Of a stretch of DNA of 64,000 bases, positions 1 to 8,885 are shown piece after piece (the stretch's first letter is position 1; each line of letters begins with the position of its first letter). Source of the DNA: Chloroflexota bacterium (GTDB lineage: Bacteria > Chloroflexota > Anaerolineae > Anaerolineales > DRMV01); the NCBI GenBank assembly GCA_011322445.1, contig DRMV01000036.1, positions 1-64,000 of the forward strand, given 5' to 3'. Below the pieces are notes generated by a model. The model was not told the DNA's origin. It saw nothing but the letters and a program-made list of their open reading frames with translations, and did no database searches. The position numbers and the translations under genes are program-made.

Positions 1-1900
1 GTGGGGGGCCAGGGCCGCAAGGGCCTCGGCGCGAGGACTTCTAAGGCCAAGAGCGTCCTTCTCCGGAAGGCTCCGGGCCGCCGCCAGGGCCTCGGCCAAG
101 GCCTGCTCCCGCAACGCCGCCGGCAGGTGGGGGGCCAGGGCCGCAAGGGCCTCGGCGCGAGGACTTCTAAGGCCAAGAGCGTCCTTCTCCGGAAGGCTCC
201 GGGCCGCCGCAAGAGCCTCGGCCAGGGCCTGCTCCAGCAAGTCGGGCGGCAGGTGGGGGGCCAGGGCCGCAAGGGCACGGGCGCGAGCATCTTCATCCCG
301 GATGCTCCGGGCCGCCGCCAGGGCCTCGCTCAGAGCCTGCTCCCGCAAGTCCGGTGGCAGGTGGGGCACCAGGGCCGCAAGGGCACGGGCGCGGGCATAT
401 TCATCCCGGATGCTCCGGGCCGCCGCCAGGGCCTCGCTCAGAGCCTGCTCCCGCAAGTCCGGTGGCAGGTGGGGCGCCAGGGCCGCAAGGGCCTTGGCGC
501 GAGGACTTCTAAGGCCAAGAGCGTCCTTCTCTGGAAGGCTCCGGGCCTCGGCCAAGGCCTGCTCCCGCAACGCCGCCGGCAGGTGGGGGGCCAGGGCCGA
601 AAGGGCCTCGGCGCGGGCGTCTCCCCGCTCAATGCTCCGGGCCGCCGCCAGGGCCTCGCTCAGAGCCTGCTCCCGCAAGTCCAGTGGCAGGTGGGGCGCC
701 AGGGAGGAAAGGGCCTCGGCGCGGTACCACTCATCCCGGATGCTCCGGGCCGCCGCCAGGGCCTCGCTCAGAGCCTGCTCCCGCAATTCCGGCGACAGGT
801 GGGGTGCCAGGGCCGAAAGGGCCTCGGCGCGGGCATACTCATTCCCGATGCTCAGGGCCTCGGCCAGGGCCTCGCTCAGCAATTCCGGCGGCAGGTGCGG
901 CGCCAGGGACGAAAGAGCGCGAGCGCGGAACCACTCATCCCCGATGCTTCGGGCCGCCGCAAGAGCCTCGGTCAGGGCCTGCTCCCGCAATTCCGGCGGC
1001 AGGTGGGGCGCCAGGGCAGCAAGAACCTCAGCGCGGACATATTCATCCTCAATACTCCGGGCCGCCGCCAGGGCCTCGCTCAGCAACTCCGGCGGCAGGT
1101 GGAGTGCCAGGGACGAAAGGGCTTCAGCGCGCGGGCTTTCACCAAAAATACCTTCCTCCGGCAGGCTCCGGGCCGCCGCCAGGGCCTCGCTCAGAGCCTG
1201 CTCCCGCAAGTCCGGTGGCAGGTGGGGGGCCAGGGCCGCAAGGGCCTCGGCGCGAGGACTTCTAAGGCCAAGAGCGTCCTTCTCCGGAAGGCTCCGGGCC
1301 GCCGCCAGGGCCTCGGCCAAGGCCTGCTCCCGCAACGCCGCCGGCAGGTGGGGGGCCAGTCCCGAGAGGGCATCGGCGCGCTCATTTTCATCCCAAATGC
1401 TCCGGGCCGCCGCAAGAGCCTCGGTCAGGGCCTGCTCCAGCAAGTCGGGCGGCAGGTGGGGTACCAGGGACGAAAGGGCCTCGGCGCGGTACCACTCATT
1501 CCCGATGCTCCGGGCCGCCGCCAGGGCCTGGGCCAGCAAGTCGGGCGGCAGGTGCGGTGCCAGGGCCGAAAGGGCTTCGGCACGGAACCGCGCATTCCAG
1601 ATGCTCCGGGCCGCGTCCATGGCCTCGGTCAGGGCCTGCTTCCCCAACTCGGGCGGCAGGTGGGGGGGCAGGGACGCAAGGGCGCGAGCGCGGGCATACT
1701 CCCACTCAATGCTCCGGGCCGCCGCCAGGGCCTGCTCCTGCAACTCCGGCGGCAGGTGGGGCGTCAGGGACGCAAGGGCCTCGGCGCGATGCTCCTCATC
1801 CCCGATGCTCCGGGCCGCCACCAGGGCGTCCTCCAGGCGGGCCGGGTCCTTTTGGGCCAGCACCGGGGCCAGAGCGATCAGGGCTTCCTTCCGCCGCCGT
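1..1900 (-). repeat. Tandem 36/42-codon repeats inside the STAND gene
   Basis: About 17 coding repeats with a 108-bp (36-residue) basic period. Some units are 126 bp because they carry an extra insert read as EKDALGLRSP. The 126 bp at 1-126 recur without a visible difference at 1222-1347, and nearly again from 127. The blocks beginning at 297 and 405 are also nearly identical. Nucleotide-level identity implies recent recombination or gene conversion rather than ancient duplication. Confidence 0.9.
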
Positions 1901-4209
1901 TCATCCGGCATCTGGCGCACGTGGGCCAGGGCCTGGGGCGGGGTCCACAGGTCGTTTTCCACCAGCAGGGCAGGCAGGTCCGGGGGCAGGTTCCCGGCCA
2001 GGCTATGGATGCTGGCTTCAATGAGGGCGCAGCGAATTTCCAGGCCAATAGCGGGTAGTGGTTGGCGGGGGGTAATTTGCGATTTGCGATTAGCGATTGC
2101 CTTTTGGTTTTCGGCCACTGCCCGGCGCCACACGGCGCGCACATCCTCCAGATAGCCCTGGTAGTCGCCTTCCAGCGTGTAGCGGGTGCGGTGCCAGCCC
2201 GGGCGGGTCACCACAGTTCGCAAGGTCTCCAACGGCTCGGCGGCTAAATGGTCAAGGGCATAACGGAGCACATAAGGCGAGGCGTCGGTGATGGCTTCTT
2301 CGCCGTCGCTCACACGGCGAAAGCCCTCCCGCGCCCAGGCGCGGTAGCGCGCCTCCAGTTCCGCATACCGCGCGGGGTTCTGCCGCCGGAGACGGTCTTC
2401 GGCAAAATATTCCTGCATGCGGGGGTGTGAAAAGGTCATCCACACATGCCCCCCTTCTGCGCGCCGCACAACCAGCCGTGCCAGGTTCTCCCATACCAGC
2501 CCGAGGGTGTGATGGTCAAGGTCCACCGCCGGAGCGTCGGGGGCGCGGCGGGCAAGGGCAAGCAGATCGGCTTGCGGTATGGGGCCCCGCGCCAGAGAAA
2601 GCAAATCTAAAATCTCCCTCACCCGCCTGTCCACATCGCCGGGCAAACCCTGGGCCTTCCATAATTTCTTTTGCTCAGGCCACCAGTAGTCCTCAAAGAA
2701 AGTGGCGTAGCCGCTGCCGACCAAATCGGCAATCTGCCGCGCGCGGCGGCGGGCATAGTCCACCCCTTCCGCTTCCAGCGCGTCCAGCAACTCCCGGGCG
2801 TACAAGCCTACCAGAAGCGGGTCGCCCTCATCGGTCAGGCGGTAGAGGGTTGCGACCAGATCCACATCGCGGCTGAGTTCATCCAACGGCACTTTCATTT
2901 GAGCCAGCACCTCCCGCACGCCTTCCAAAGAGAGGTGAGTCAAACGATGGGTGCGGGTTTTCCCTCGACGCCAGCCCAGACGATGCAGCCAGTTGGGCAC
3001 TTCGGCGTTAGCCAGCAGGCGGGCGCTGACGACAACTTTCAGGTGAGGCGGCGGCGCAATGGGGAACAGACTGCGCCAGGCCTCACCGGCGCTCCCCCAC
3101 GCCGCTTCATCCAGCCCGTCAAGCACCACCAACACGCCCCGGCGTCCCTCTGGCGGCTTCGCTTGCCTGAGAAAACCTGCGGCCATGCTCAGCAAAATTT
3201 GAGGGTCGCGCTCGGTGCATTTTTGCTGCGGGTCATAAGCGCGGGTCAAGCCGCACGCCAGCAGGCTGAGAAACACGCCTGGCCGGTGGGTGTCAAACCG
3301 CAGGCTGACCGGGACGAACACCACAGCCCACGCTTCTTCGGCTTGCCGACGCACCGCTGTGGCCCAACGCGCCAACAAAGCGCTCTTGCCCCGCCCCGCC
3401 GGGGCGTGCAGGAAGAAGTAGGGCTTTGCGTCCTCCTCCAGCCATTGGCTCAAGAGGCGCAAATCTGCCTTTCTGCCGCCGAAGGGCACGGGGGCGTCTG
3501 AGGTGCCCAGGTACTCCTGCAGAAAACGCTCCACCCGCGGGCGGTGGTCAAAGGGGGCCGCGTTGAGGAAAACCTGAATGACATTGCGGTCGCCGGTGAT
3601 GAGCACGGACCGGTTTACATGGCCTTGAATGTGGATGTCCCGGCTGGCCTGTGCCTTCCACGCCTGCAGGGCCTGCTCCAGACGCTTTACGGCCTCCTCG
3701 GTGCGCAGCACCGCGCGGCCGAGGGTGCGCAGGGCGTCGGTCTCCACCCCCAGCAGGGCCTCCCGCAGGCAGAGGAGGTAGGCGTCGGCCACGGTCTCGG
3801 CCTGCTGGGGCGTGGCGGCTTCCCAATCCCGCCGGATGACCGCCAGCAGGGCGCGGCGCAGGCGGCCCTCGTCGTAGTCATCGGCGGGCAGGTTGGCCAG
3901 GGCATCCAGCACCGCGGGCAGGTCGCGTAAAGGCAGGCCGCGGCCCGCGTCGGCCAGGGGCGCTAAGGCGGGCAGGGTGTCTTGCAAGCGGCGCTGCACG
4001 CAGGCGTCGGCCCGTTCCAGGGCGGCAGCCAGGGCCTCACGGCGGTCGGGGTGGCCCAGGAGTGCATCCAGGCGGCGGGCCAGGTCCTCCTGGCCCAGGG
4101 TGGCCAGTTCGTCGGCCACGGCCTGGAGCGTGGGGTCGCCCACGGCGCGGCGCAGGGACGCCTTGACGATGGCGCTCAGGATGCGCAAAGCGGCTTGAGA
4201 TGGGGGCAT
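1..4209 (-). CDS. STAND-type P-loop NTPase with helical repeat C-terminus (partial, C-terminus off window)
   Basis: Open frame of 1403 codons on the minus strand with no stop before position 1. The start is the ATG at 4209-4207, behind a GGAAGGA ribosome site and a TATAAT box. A helical N-terminus (about residues 1-190) leads to a short beta-rich linker with a VLITGDRNV-type motif. The NTPase follows: Walker A APAGRGKS near residue 270 and Walker B VLVVLDGLDEA near 361, typical of STAND/NACHT ATPases. From about residue 775 onward come 36- and 42-residue Leu/Ala-rich repeats (core RAEALAALAPHLPPDL plus ALAAARSI), which I infer form an alpha-solenoid sensor. STAND proteins act as ligand-triggered oligomerising switches in signalling, cell death or phage defence; the ligand and effector here are unknown. 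The gene stands alone and is divergent from the aminopeptidase. Confidence 0.85.
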   Translation of the reverse strand, partial: MPPSQAALRILSAIVKASLRRAVGDPTLQAVADELATLGQEDLARRLDALLGHPDRREALAAALERADACVQRRLQDTLPALAPLADAGRGLPLRDLPAVLDALANLPADDYDEGRLRRALLAVIRRDWEAATPQQAETVADAYLLCLREALLGVETDALRTLGRAVLRTEEAVKRLEQALQAWKAQASRDIHIQGHVNRSVLITGDRNVIQVFLNAAPFDHRPRVERFLQEYLGTSDAPVPFGGRKADLRLLSQWLEEDAKPYFFLHAPAGRGKSALLARWATAVRRQAEEAWAVVFVPVSLRFDTHRPGVFLSLLACGLTRAYDPQQKCTERDPQILLSMAAGFLRQAKPPEGRRGVLVVLDGLDEAAWGSAGEAWRSLFPIAPPPHLKVVVSARLLANAEVPNWLHRLGWRRGKTRTHRLTHLSLEGVREVLAQMKVPLDELSRDVDLVATLYRLTDEGDPLLVGLYARELLDALEAEGVDYARRRARQIADLVGSGYATFFEDYWWPEQKKLWKAQGLPGDVDRRVREILDLLSLARGPIPQADLLALARRAPDAPAVDLDHHTLGLVWENLARLVVRRAEGGHVWMTFSHPRMQEYFAEDRLRRQNPARYAELEARYRAWAREGFRRVSDGEEAITDASPYVLRYALDHLAAEPLETLRTVVTRPGWHRTRYTLEGDYQGYLEDVRAVWRRAVAENQKAIANRKSQITPRQPLPAIGLEIRCALIEASIHSLAGNLPPDLPALLVENDLWTPPQALAHVRQMPDERRRKEALIALAPVLAQKDPARLEDALVAARSIGDEEHRAEALASLTPHLPPELQEQALAAARSIEWEYARARALASLPPHLPPELGKQALTEAMDAARSIWNARFRAEALSALAPHLPPDLLAQALAAARSIGNEWYRAEALSSLVPHLPPDLLEQALTEALAAARSIWDENERADALSGLAPHLPAALREQALAEALAAARSLPEKDALGLRSPRAEALAALAPHLPPDLREQALSEALAAARSLPEEGIFGESPRAEALSSLALHLPPELLSEALAAARSIEDEYVRAEVLAALAPHLPPELREQALTEALAAARSIGDEWFRARALSSLAPHLPPELLSEALAEALSIGNEYARAEALSALAPHLSPELREQALSEALAAARSIRDEWYRAEALSSLAPHLPLDLREQALSEALAAARSIERGDARAEALSALAPHLPAALREQALAEARSLPEKDALGLRSPRAKALAALAPHLPPDLREQALSEALAAARSIRDEYARARALAALVPHLPPDLREQALSEALAAARSIRDEDARARALAALAPHLPPDLLEQALAEALAAARSLPEKDALGLRSPRAEALAALAPHLPAALREQALAEALAAARSLPEKDALGLRSPRAEALAALAPH

Positions 4210-4238
4210 GGCGTTTTCCTTCCCTGGCAGTTTACGAA

Positions 4239-4244
4239 ATTATA
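4239..4244 (-). promoter_or_regulatory. -10 box for the STAND gene
   Basis: Forward attata reads TATAAT on the minus strand, 30 bp before the start codon. No clear -35 was seen. It sits in the divergent spacer shared with the aminopeptidase. Confidence 0.5.
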
Positions 4245-4298
4245 CCCCTGGATGGCTGTTGGCACGCGCGTTGTACGAGGCGTTCCCCCCACTGATGA

Positions 4299-4304
4299 TA
4301 TAAT
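4299..4304 (+). promoter_or_regulatory. -10 box for the aminopeptidase
   Basis: A perfect TATAAT within tgatataatta, 63 bp before the ATG. No convincing -35 at 17 bp; a ttgtac lies 22 bp upstream, which is too far for a standard promoter. Confidence 0.5.
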
Positions 4305-4367
4305 TACCCCACACCTTCACCCACCCGCGGCGCGCCCTGCGCCGTTCTTTTGTGAAAGGAGCCTTTC

Positions 4368-5471
4368 ATGGCCGACACCCGTTTGCTCAACCTTGCCAGA
4401 CTTTTGGTGAACTACTCCGCCGAAATCCGCAAAGGCGATTGGGTGGTGATTCGTGGCGGCGTGGCCGCCCTGCCGCTTATCCGTGCCGCTGCGGTGGAAG
4501 TGCTGCGCGCCGGCGGGCATCCCACCGTGGTGCTCAACGACGACGAAACCGACGCCGCCGTGGCGCGCGCGGCTTCCGAAGAACAGATACGCTGGATTTC
4601 CCCTCTGGAGCCGCTGGTTTACGAAAAAGCCGATTCGCTGATTTCTATCCGCGGGGCTTCCAACACCCGCGCGATGACGCAGGTTTCCCCGGCCAAGCAG
4701 CGGGCGGCCCAGCAGGCCCGCGCCGAACTGATGGCGACTTTCATGCGGCGTTCCGCCGAGGGCACGCTGCGCTGGGTGAGCACTCTCTTCCCCACACCGG
4801 CCTACGCGCAGGAAGCCGACATGAGCCTCGCCGAGTACGAGGATTTCGTTTACCGCGCCACCTTCGCCGACCAGCCCGACCCCATCGCCAAATGGCAGGA
4901 AATCCACGCCATGCAGCAGCGCATGGTGGACTGGCTGAAGGGCAAGCGCGAGGTGGTGGTGAAAGGTCCCAACGCCGACCTCACGCTTTCCATTGAAGGC
5001 CGCACCTTCATCAACTCCGACGGCCACCACAACATGCCCAGCGGCGAAATCTTCACCGGCCCGGTGGAAGATTCGGTCAACGGCTGGGTGCGCTTCACCT
5101 ACCCGGCGCTCTACGCCGGGCGTGAGGTGGAAGGCGTGGAACTGCGCTTTGAAAACGGCAAAGTGGTGGAAGCCCGCGCCGAGAAGAACGAAGCCTTCCT
5201 GCTGGAAATGTTGGACAGCGACCCGGGCGCCCGCTATTTGGGCGAATTCGCCATCGGCACCAACTACGGCATTGACCGCTTCACCAAGAACATCCTCTTC
5301 GACGAGAAAATCGGCGGCAGCATCCACATGGCCGTGGGCGCAGGCTACCCGGAAACCGGCAGCAAGAACAAATCCGCCATCCACTGGGATTTCATCTGCG
5401 ACATGCGCACCGACAGCGCCATTTGGGTGGACGGCGAACTGTTCTACAAAGACGGCCAATTTCAGGTGTAA
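4368..5471 (+). CDS. M29 family aminopeptidase (AmpS/AmpT type)
   Basis: 367 residues, the usual length for the M29 metallo-aminopeptidases (aminopeptidase T/AmpS) that cut N-terminal residues from peptides in the cytoplasm with two divalent metals. Candidate metal ligands in the expected order are Glu in MPSGEIFTGP near residue 226, His in GGSIHMAVG near 320, and His/Asp in AIHWDFICDM near 340. The conserved FTYPALYAGREVEGVELRF stretch is also typical. The ATG follows an AAAGGAG site. It is followed 43 bp later by murE on the same strand, so co-transcription is likely, but no functional link is evident beyond peptide turnover. Confidence 0.9.
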   Translation: MADTRLLNLARLLVNYSAEIRKGDWVVIRGGVAALPLIRAAAVEVLRAGGHPTVVLNDDETDAAVARAASEEQIRWISPLEPLVYEKADSLISIRGASNTRAMTQVSPAKQRAAQQARAELMATFMRRSAEGTLRWVSTLFPTPAYAQEADMSLAEYEDFVYRATFADQPDPIAKWQEIHAMQQRMVDWLKGKREVVVKGPNADLTLSIEGRTFINSDGHHNMPSGEIFTGPVEDSVNGWVRFTYPALYAGREVEGVELRFENGKVVEARAEKNEAFLLEMLDSDPGARYLGEFAIGTNYGIDRFTKNILFDEKIGGSIHMAVGAGYPETGSKNKSAIHWDFICDMRTDSAIWVDGELFYKDGQFQV

Positions 5472-5514
5472 CGCCAGGCAACCAATTCACGAAGTAACGA
5501 AGTAACTTTTCTCC

Positions 5515-7095
5515 ATGCCCCAACCCCGCCCGATTTTCCTCTCTGCCCTGCTGAGGGCGCTGCCCTACCCCGTGCCCGCACCCAAAGAAGACGTCTGGGT
5601 GTCGGGCATTGCTTCCGATTCCCGCAAGGTGCGCCGCGGCGACCTGTTCGTTGCCATCCCCGGCGTGGCGGTGGACGGCCACCGCTTCATCCCCGCGGCG
5701 GTGGCGCGCGGCGCAGCGGCTGTCGTCGGCACCCGCCCGGAAGCCGAATTTACCGACCTGCAGGTGCCCTACATCCGCGTGCGCGATGCCCGCGAAGCCC
5801 TCGCTTACCTCATCGCCCGCTTCTACGGCAACCCGGCCCACCGCCTCACCGTCATCGGCGTGACGGGCACCGACGGCAAGACCACCACCGCCAACTTCAT
5901 CTTCCACATCCTCAAGGCAGCGGGCATTGCGGCGGGCATGATTTCCACCGTGAACGCGGTGGTGGGCGAGCGGGTGCTGGATACCGGCTTCCACACCACC
6001 ACCCCGCCCGCGCCCGAAACCCAGGCTTACCTCGCCGAAATGGTGGAAGCCGGCCTCACCCACGCGGTGCTGGAAGCCACCTCCCACGGCCTGGCGCAGC
6101 ACCGGGTGACCGCGTGCGAGTTCGACATCGGCGTGGTGACCAACATCACCCACGAGCACTTAGACTACCACGGCTCGCGGGAAGCCTACTTTGCGGCCAA
6201 AGCCCGGTTGTTTGACATGCTGGCCGAAACCCCGCCCAAGCCCCAGGGCAACCCCCGCCTTGCCGTGCTCAACCGCGACGATGAAGGTTCCTACGCCTTT
6301 CTCACCCCCCGCCTGAAGGTGCCCGCCGCCACCTATGGCCTGCATCCGGAAGCCGACGTGCGCGCCGAAGACGTCCGCCATACCCCGCAAGGGCTGACCT
6401 TCACCGCGGTGGGGCCGGGCTTCCGCCTGCCGCTGACTTCGCAGCTGGTGGGCGCTTACAACGTCAGCAACATTTTGGCCGCGGTGGCGGCCACGGTGGT
6501 GGGGCTGGGCATTGCGCCCGAAGCCGCGCGGGAAGGCGTGGCTGCGCTGGAAGCCATTCCCGGCCGCATGGAGCGCATTGACTTAGGGCAAAATTTCACC
6601 GCAATTGTGGATTTCGCCCACACCCCCAACGCGCTGCGGCGGGCGCTGGAAACCGCCCGCGGCCTGACCAACGGGCGCGTGATTGCCGTTTTCGGCTCCG
6701 CGGGGCTGCGCGACCGCGAAAAGCGCCGCCTGATGGCCGAGGTTTCCGCCCAACTGGCCGACTACACCGTGCTCACCGCCGAAGACCCCCGCACCGAGTC
6801 GTTAGACGCGATTTTGGCAGAAATGGCCGCCGGTGCGGAGGCCCGCGGCGGGGTGGAAGGCAAAACCTTCGTGCGCGTCCCCGACCGGCGGGAAGCCATC
6901 CGCCACGCGGTGGCTGTGGCCCGCCCGGGCGATGTGGTCATCGTGTGCGGCAAGGGGCACGAGCAATCCATGTGCTTCGGCGAAACCGAATACCCCTGGG
7001 ACGACCGCACTGCCCTCCGCGCCGCGTTAGCCGAACATTTGGGCCTCCCCGGCCCCGAAATGCCCTACCTGCCGCAAATTGCGAATCGCGAGTAG
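5515..7095 (+). CDS. murE: UDP-N-acetylmuramyl-tripeptide synthetase (MurE ligase)
   Basis: 526 residues with the Mur ligase order: an N-terminal UDP-binding domain (SGIASDSRKVRRGDLFVAIPG), ATP P-loop GVTGTDGKTTT near residues 118-128, a central domain with HEHLDYHGS, and a C-terminal domain with GRMERID, FAHTPN and VCGKGHE. MurE adds the third stem-peptide amino acid to UDP-MurNAc-Ala-Glu in the cytoplasm. The specificity loop reads EDPRTESL rather than the meso-DAP type DNPR, so the amino acid added (DAP, Lys or Orn) cannot be read safely. The ribosome site is weak. It is not in a dcw cluster here; the neighbours are an aminopeptidase and a DprE1-like flavoprotein, the latter also plausibly cell-envelope related. 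Confidence 0.93.
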   Translation: MPQPRPIFLSALLRALPYPVPAPKEDVWVSGIASDSRKVRRGDLFVAIPGVAVDGHRFIPAAVARGAAAVVGTRPEAEFTDLQVPYIRVRDAREALAYLIARFYGNPAHRLTVIGVTGTDGKTTTANFIFHILKAAGIAAGMISTVNAVVGERVLDTGFHTTTPPAPETQAYLAEMVEAGLTHAVLEATSHGLAQHRVTACEFDIGVVTNITHEHLDYHGSREAYFAAKARLFDMLAETPPKPQGNPRLAVLNRDDEGSYAFLTPRLKVPAATYGLHPEADVRAEDVRHTPQGLTFTAVGPGFRLPLTSQLVGAYNVSNILAAVAATVVGLGIAPEAAREGVAALEAIPGRMERIDLGQNFTAIVDFAHTPNALRRALETARGLTNGRVIAVFGSAGLRDREKRRLMAEVSAQLADYTVLTAEDPRTESLDAILAEMAAGAEARGGVEGKTFVRVPDRREAIRHAVAVARPGDVVIVCGKGHEQSMCFGETEYPWDDRTALRAALAEHLGLPGPEMPYLPQIANRE

Positions 7096-7170
7096 CGAAT
7101 TGCGATTCTTTACTTACCTCTGCGAGTCGCCATTCACAATTCCTAATTCCTCATTCCTAATTTTTTCCCC
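7074..7170. repeat. Short slippage-type repeats (ATTGCGAATCGCGA / TTCCTAATTCC)
   Basis: The murE 3' end and following spacer hold imperfect repeats of gaattgcgatt/gaatcgcgag and then aattcctaattcctcattcctaatt. The same word family appears in other spacers (20783-20964, 46250-46350) and inside the STAND gene at about 2073-2103. Confidence 0.6.
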
Positions 7171-7181
7171 CGAGGCCCCCC

Positions 7182-8615
7182 ATGCCCTCTAACTTCCCTC
7201 CCCCCGACCGCCTCCGCCGCCTGGAAAACTTCGGGCACAGCATCAGCGCGCCGGGCTACGTCTTCCGCCCCACCCACACTGAGCAGATTGCCGACCTGCT
7301 GCAGGAAGCCCAAAAGCGCAGCCTGCGGGTGGCGCTGCGGGGCGCAGGCCGCAGTTACGGCGACCCCCACATGGCTTCCGGCGGCGTGGTGCTCGACCTG
7401 CGGCGCATGAACCGCGTGCTGGATTGGAATCCCGAGACCGGCGAAATCACCGTGGAGCCGGGCGTCACCATCGAGCGCCTCTGGCAATACACCCTGGAGG
7501 ATGGCTGGTGGCCTGCGGTGGTGCCCGGCACCATGCGCCCGACCATCGGCGGCTGCTTGGCGGCCAACGTCCACGGCAAGAACAACTGGCTGGCGGGCAC
7601 CATCGGCGAGCACGTCACCCGCCTGCGGGCGCTGCTGCCCACGGGTGAGGAAATCACCCTGACCCCCGACGACGATCTCTTCCCCGCGCTGGTGAGCAGC
7701 ATGGGCACGCTGGGCGTGTTCACCGAAATCACCCTGCGGCTGCACAAAGTGCATTCCGGCGAGGTGGAAGTCGGCGCGTGGTCGGTGCCCCACCTGAAGC
7801 AGATGTTAGACGACCTAGACGCCCACAAGGAATCCAGCGAATACGTGGTCGCCTGGCTGGACGGCACGGCGCGGGGCAAAAGCCTGGGGCGGGGGCAGAT
7901 TCATATCGCCCGCTACCTGGAACCCGGGGAGGACCCCCACCCCGGGCGGACGCTTTCCTTAGACTACCAGACCCTGCCCGAAAACATTTTGTTCGTGCCC
8001 AAGAGCGTGCTGTGGATGTTCATGCGCCCCTTCATGAACCGCCTCGGCCTGTGGGGCACCAACACGGCTAAATATCTCAGCGCACGCACCCTGGGCAACC
8101 ACAAGACCTTCCGCCAGTCCCACGCGGCCTTCAACTTCCTGCTCGACTACGTGCCCCATTGGGAACGCGCCTACGGCAAGGGCGGGCTGATTCAGTACCA
8201 GTGCTTTGTGCCGAAGGAAACCGCTTACGATGCCTTCCGGGAGGTTCTGGAAACCACCCACCGCCACGGCCTGCCGACCTACCTGGGCGTGGTCAAGCGC
8301 CACCGCCCCGACCGCTTCCTGCTTTCCCACGCGGTGGATGGCTTCTCGTTAGCGATGGACTTCCGCGTGACCCCCAGCAACCGCCGCCGCCTGCAAGACA
8401 TGGCCGACGTGCTCAACCGCATCGTGCTCCAGGCTGGCGGGCGCTTTTACTTAGCCAAAGATGCCACCCTCACCCCCGACGCGTGGCTGGCTTCCCTGGG
8501 CGAAGACACCCTGCGGCGCTATTTTGCCCTCAAGGCGCAGTTAGACCCCCACGAAGTGCTGCAAACCGACCAGTATCGGCGGTTGTTCGCGCCGCTGAAG
8601 GAAAGGCTTGCGTGA
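7182..8615 (+). CDS. FAD-linked oxidase, DprE1-like
   Basis: 477 residues. The N-terminal FAD-binding PCMH domain shows the pyrophosphate-binding RGAGRSYGD near residue 48 and GGCLAANVHGKNN near residue 125. The latter closely matches the DprE1 (decaprenylphosphoryl-ribose 2-epimerase oxidase) signature. The C-terminal half has a substrate-cap region (YQCFVPKE, then HRPDRFLLSHAVDGFSLAMDF) and ends LDPHEVLQTDQYRRL, as in sugar-lipid or sterol-type FAD oxidases. The exact substrate is not readable; oxidation of a polyprenyl-phosphate sugar in the envelope is my inference. No DprE2-type reductase is adjacent. The gene starts 87 bp after murE. Confidence 0.8.
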   Translation: MPSNFPPPDRLRRLENFGHSISAPGYVFRPTHTEQIADLLQEAQKRSLRVALRGAGRSYGDPHMASGGVVLDLRRMNRVLDWNPETGEITVEPGVTIERLWQYTLEDGWWPAVVPGTMRPTIGGCLAANVHGKNNWLAGTIGEHVTRLRALLPTGEEITLTPDDDLFPALVSSMGTLGVFTEITLRLHKVHSGEVEVGAWSVPHLKQMLDDLDAHKESSEYVVAWLDGTARGKSLGRGQIHIARYLEPGEDPHPGRTLSLDYQTLPENILFVPKSVLWMFMRPFMNRLGLWGTNTAKYLSARTLGNHKTFRQSHAAFNFLLDYVPHWERAYGKGGLIQYQCFVPKETAYDAFREVLETTHRHGLPTYLGVVKRHRPDRFLLSHAVDGFSLAMDFRVTPSNRRRLQDMADVLNRIVLQAGGRFYLAKDATLTPDAWLASLGEDTLRRYFALKAQLDPHEVLQTDQYRRLFAPLKERLA

Positions 8616-8783
8616 CCTGTGTTCGGTGGGCGGTGTAGGGCTGTGTCCCTGGCGCTGAGCGGCGGGCCTGGACAGCGTTGCAACCTGGTCATGAAAAAAA
8701 GAATGGGGCGGGCGTGCCGAGCGGGCGTCGACAATTTGCTGTAATTTTTAGAGAAATGGCGTTTTGTGGCGGTGCCTGGGGAG

Positions 8784-8789
8784 TATAAT
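8784..8789 (+). promoter_or_regulatory. -10 box upstream of the protoglobin-like gene
   Basis: A perfect TATAAT in ggagtataatgga, about 97 bp before the chosen ATG, giving a long untranslated leader. An in-frame upstream extension to 8766 would begin before this box and is therefore unlikely. Confidence 0.5.
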
Positions 8790-8885
8790 GGAAAAGGAGT
8801 AGAGCGGTTGCGGGCGAAGGCTGGGGATTCGCTGGCAAAAGGGGTTGGCGATATTCGTGTAGGTGCGTTCAAGAGAGGTTTTTTG

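Noticed and set aside
1-1900. CRISPR-like repetition
   Set aside because: Repeats are coding, 108-126 bp, contiguous and in frame; there are no unique spacers.
1-2058. Long plus-strand open frame of Gly/Arg-rich repeats
   Set aside because: It mirrors the minus-strand STAND repeats; the minus frame has Walker motifs, a start with ribosome site, and natural composition.
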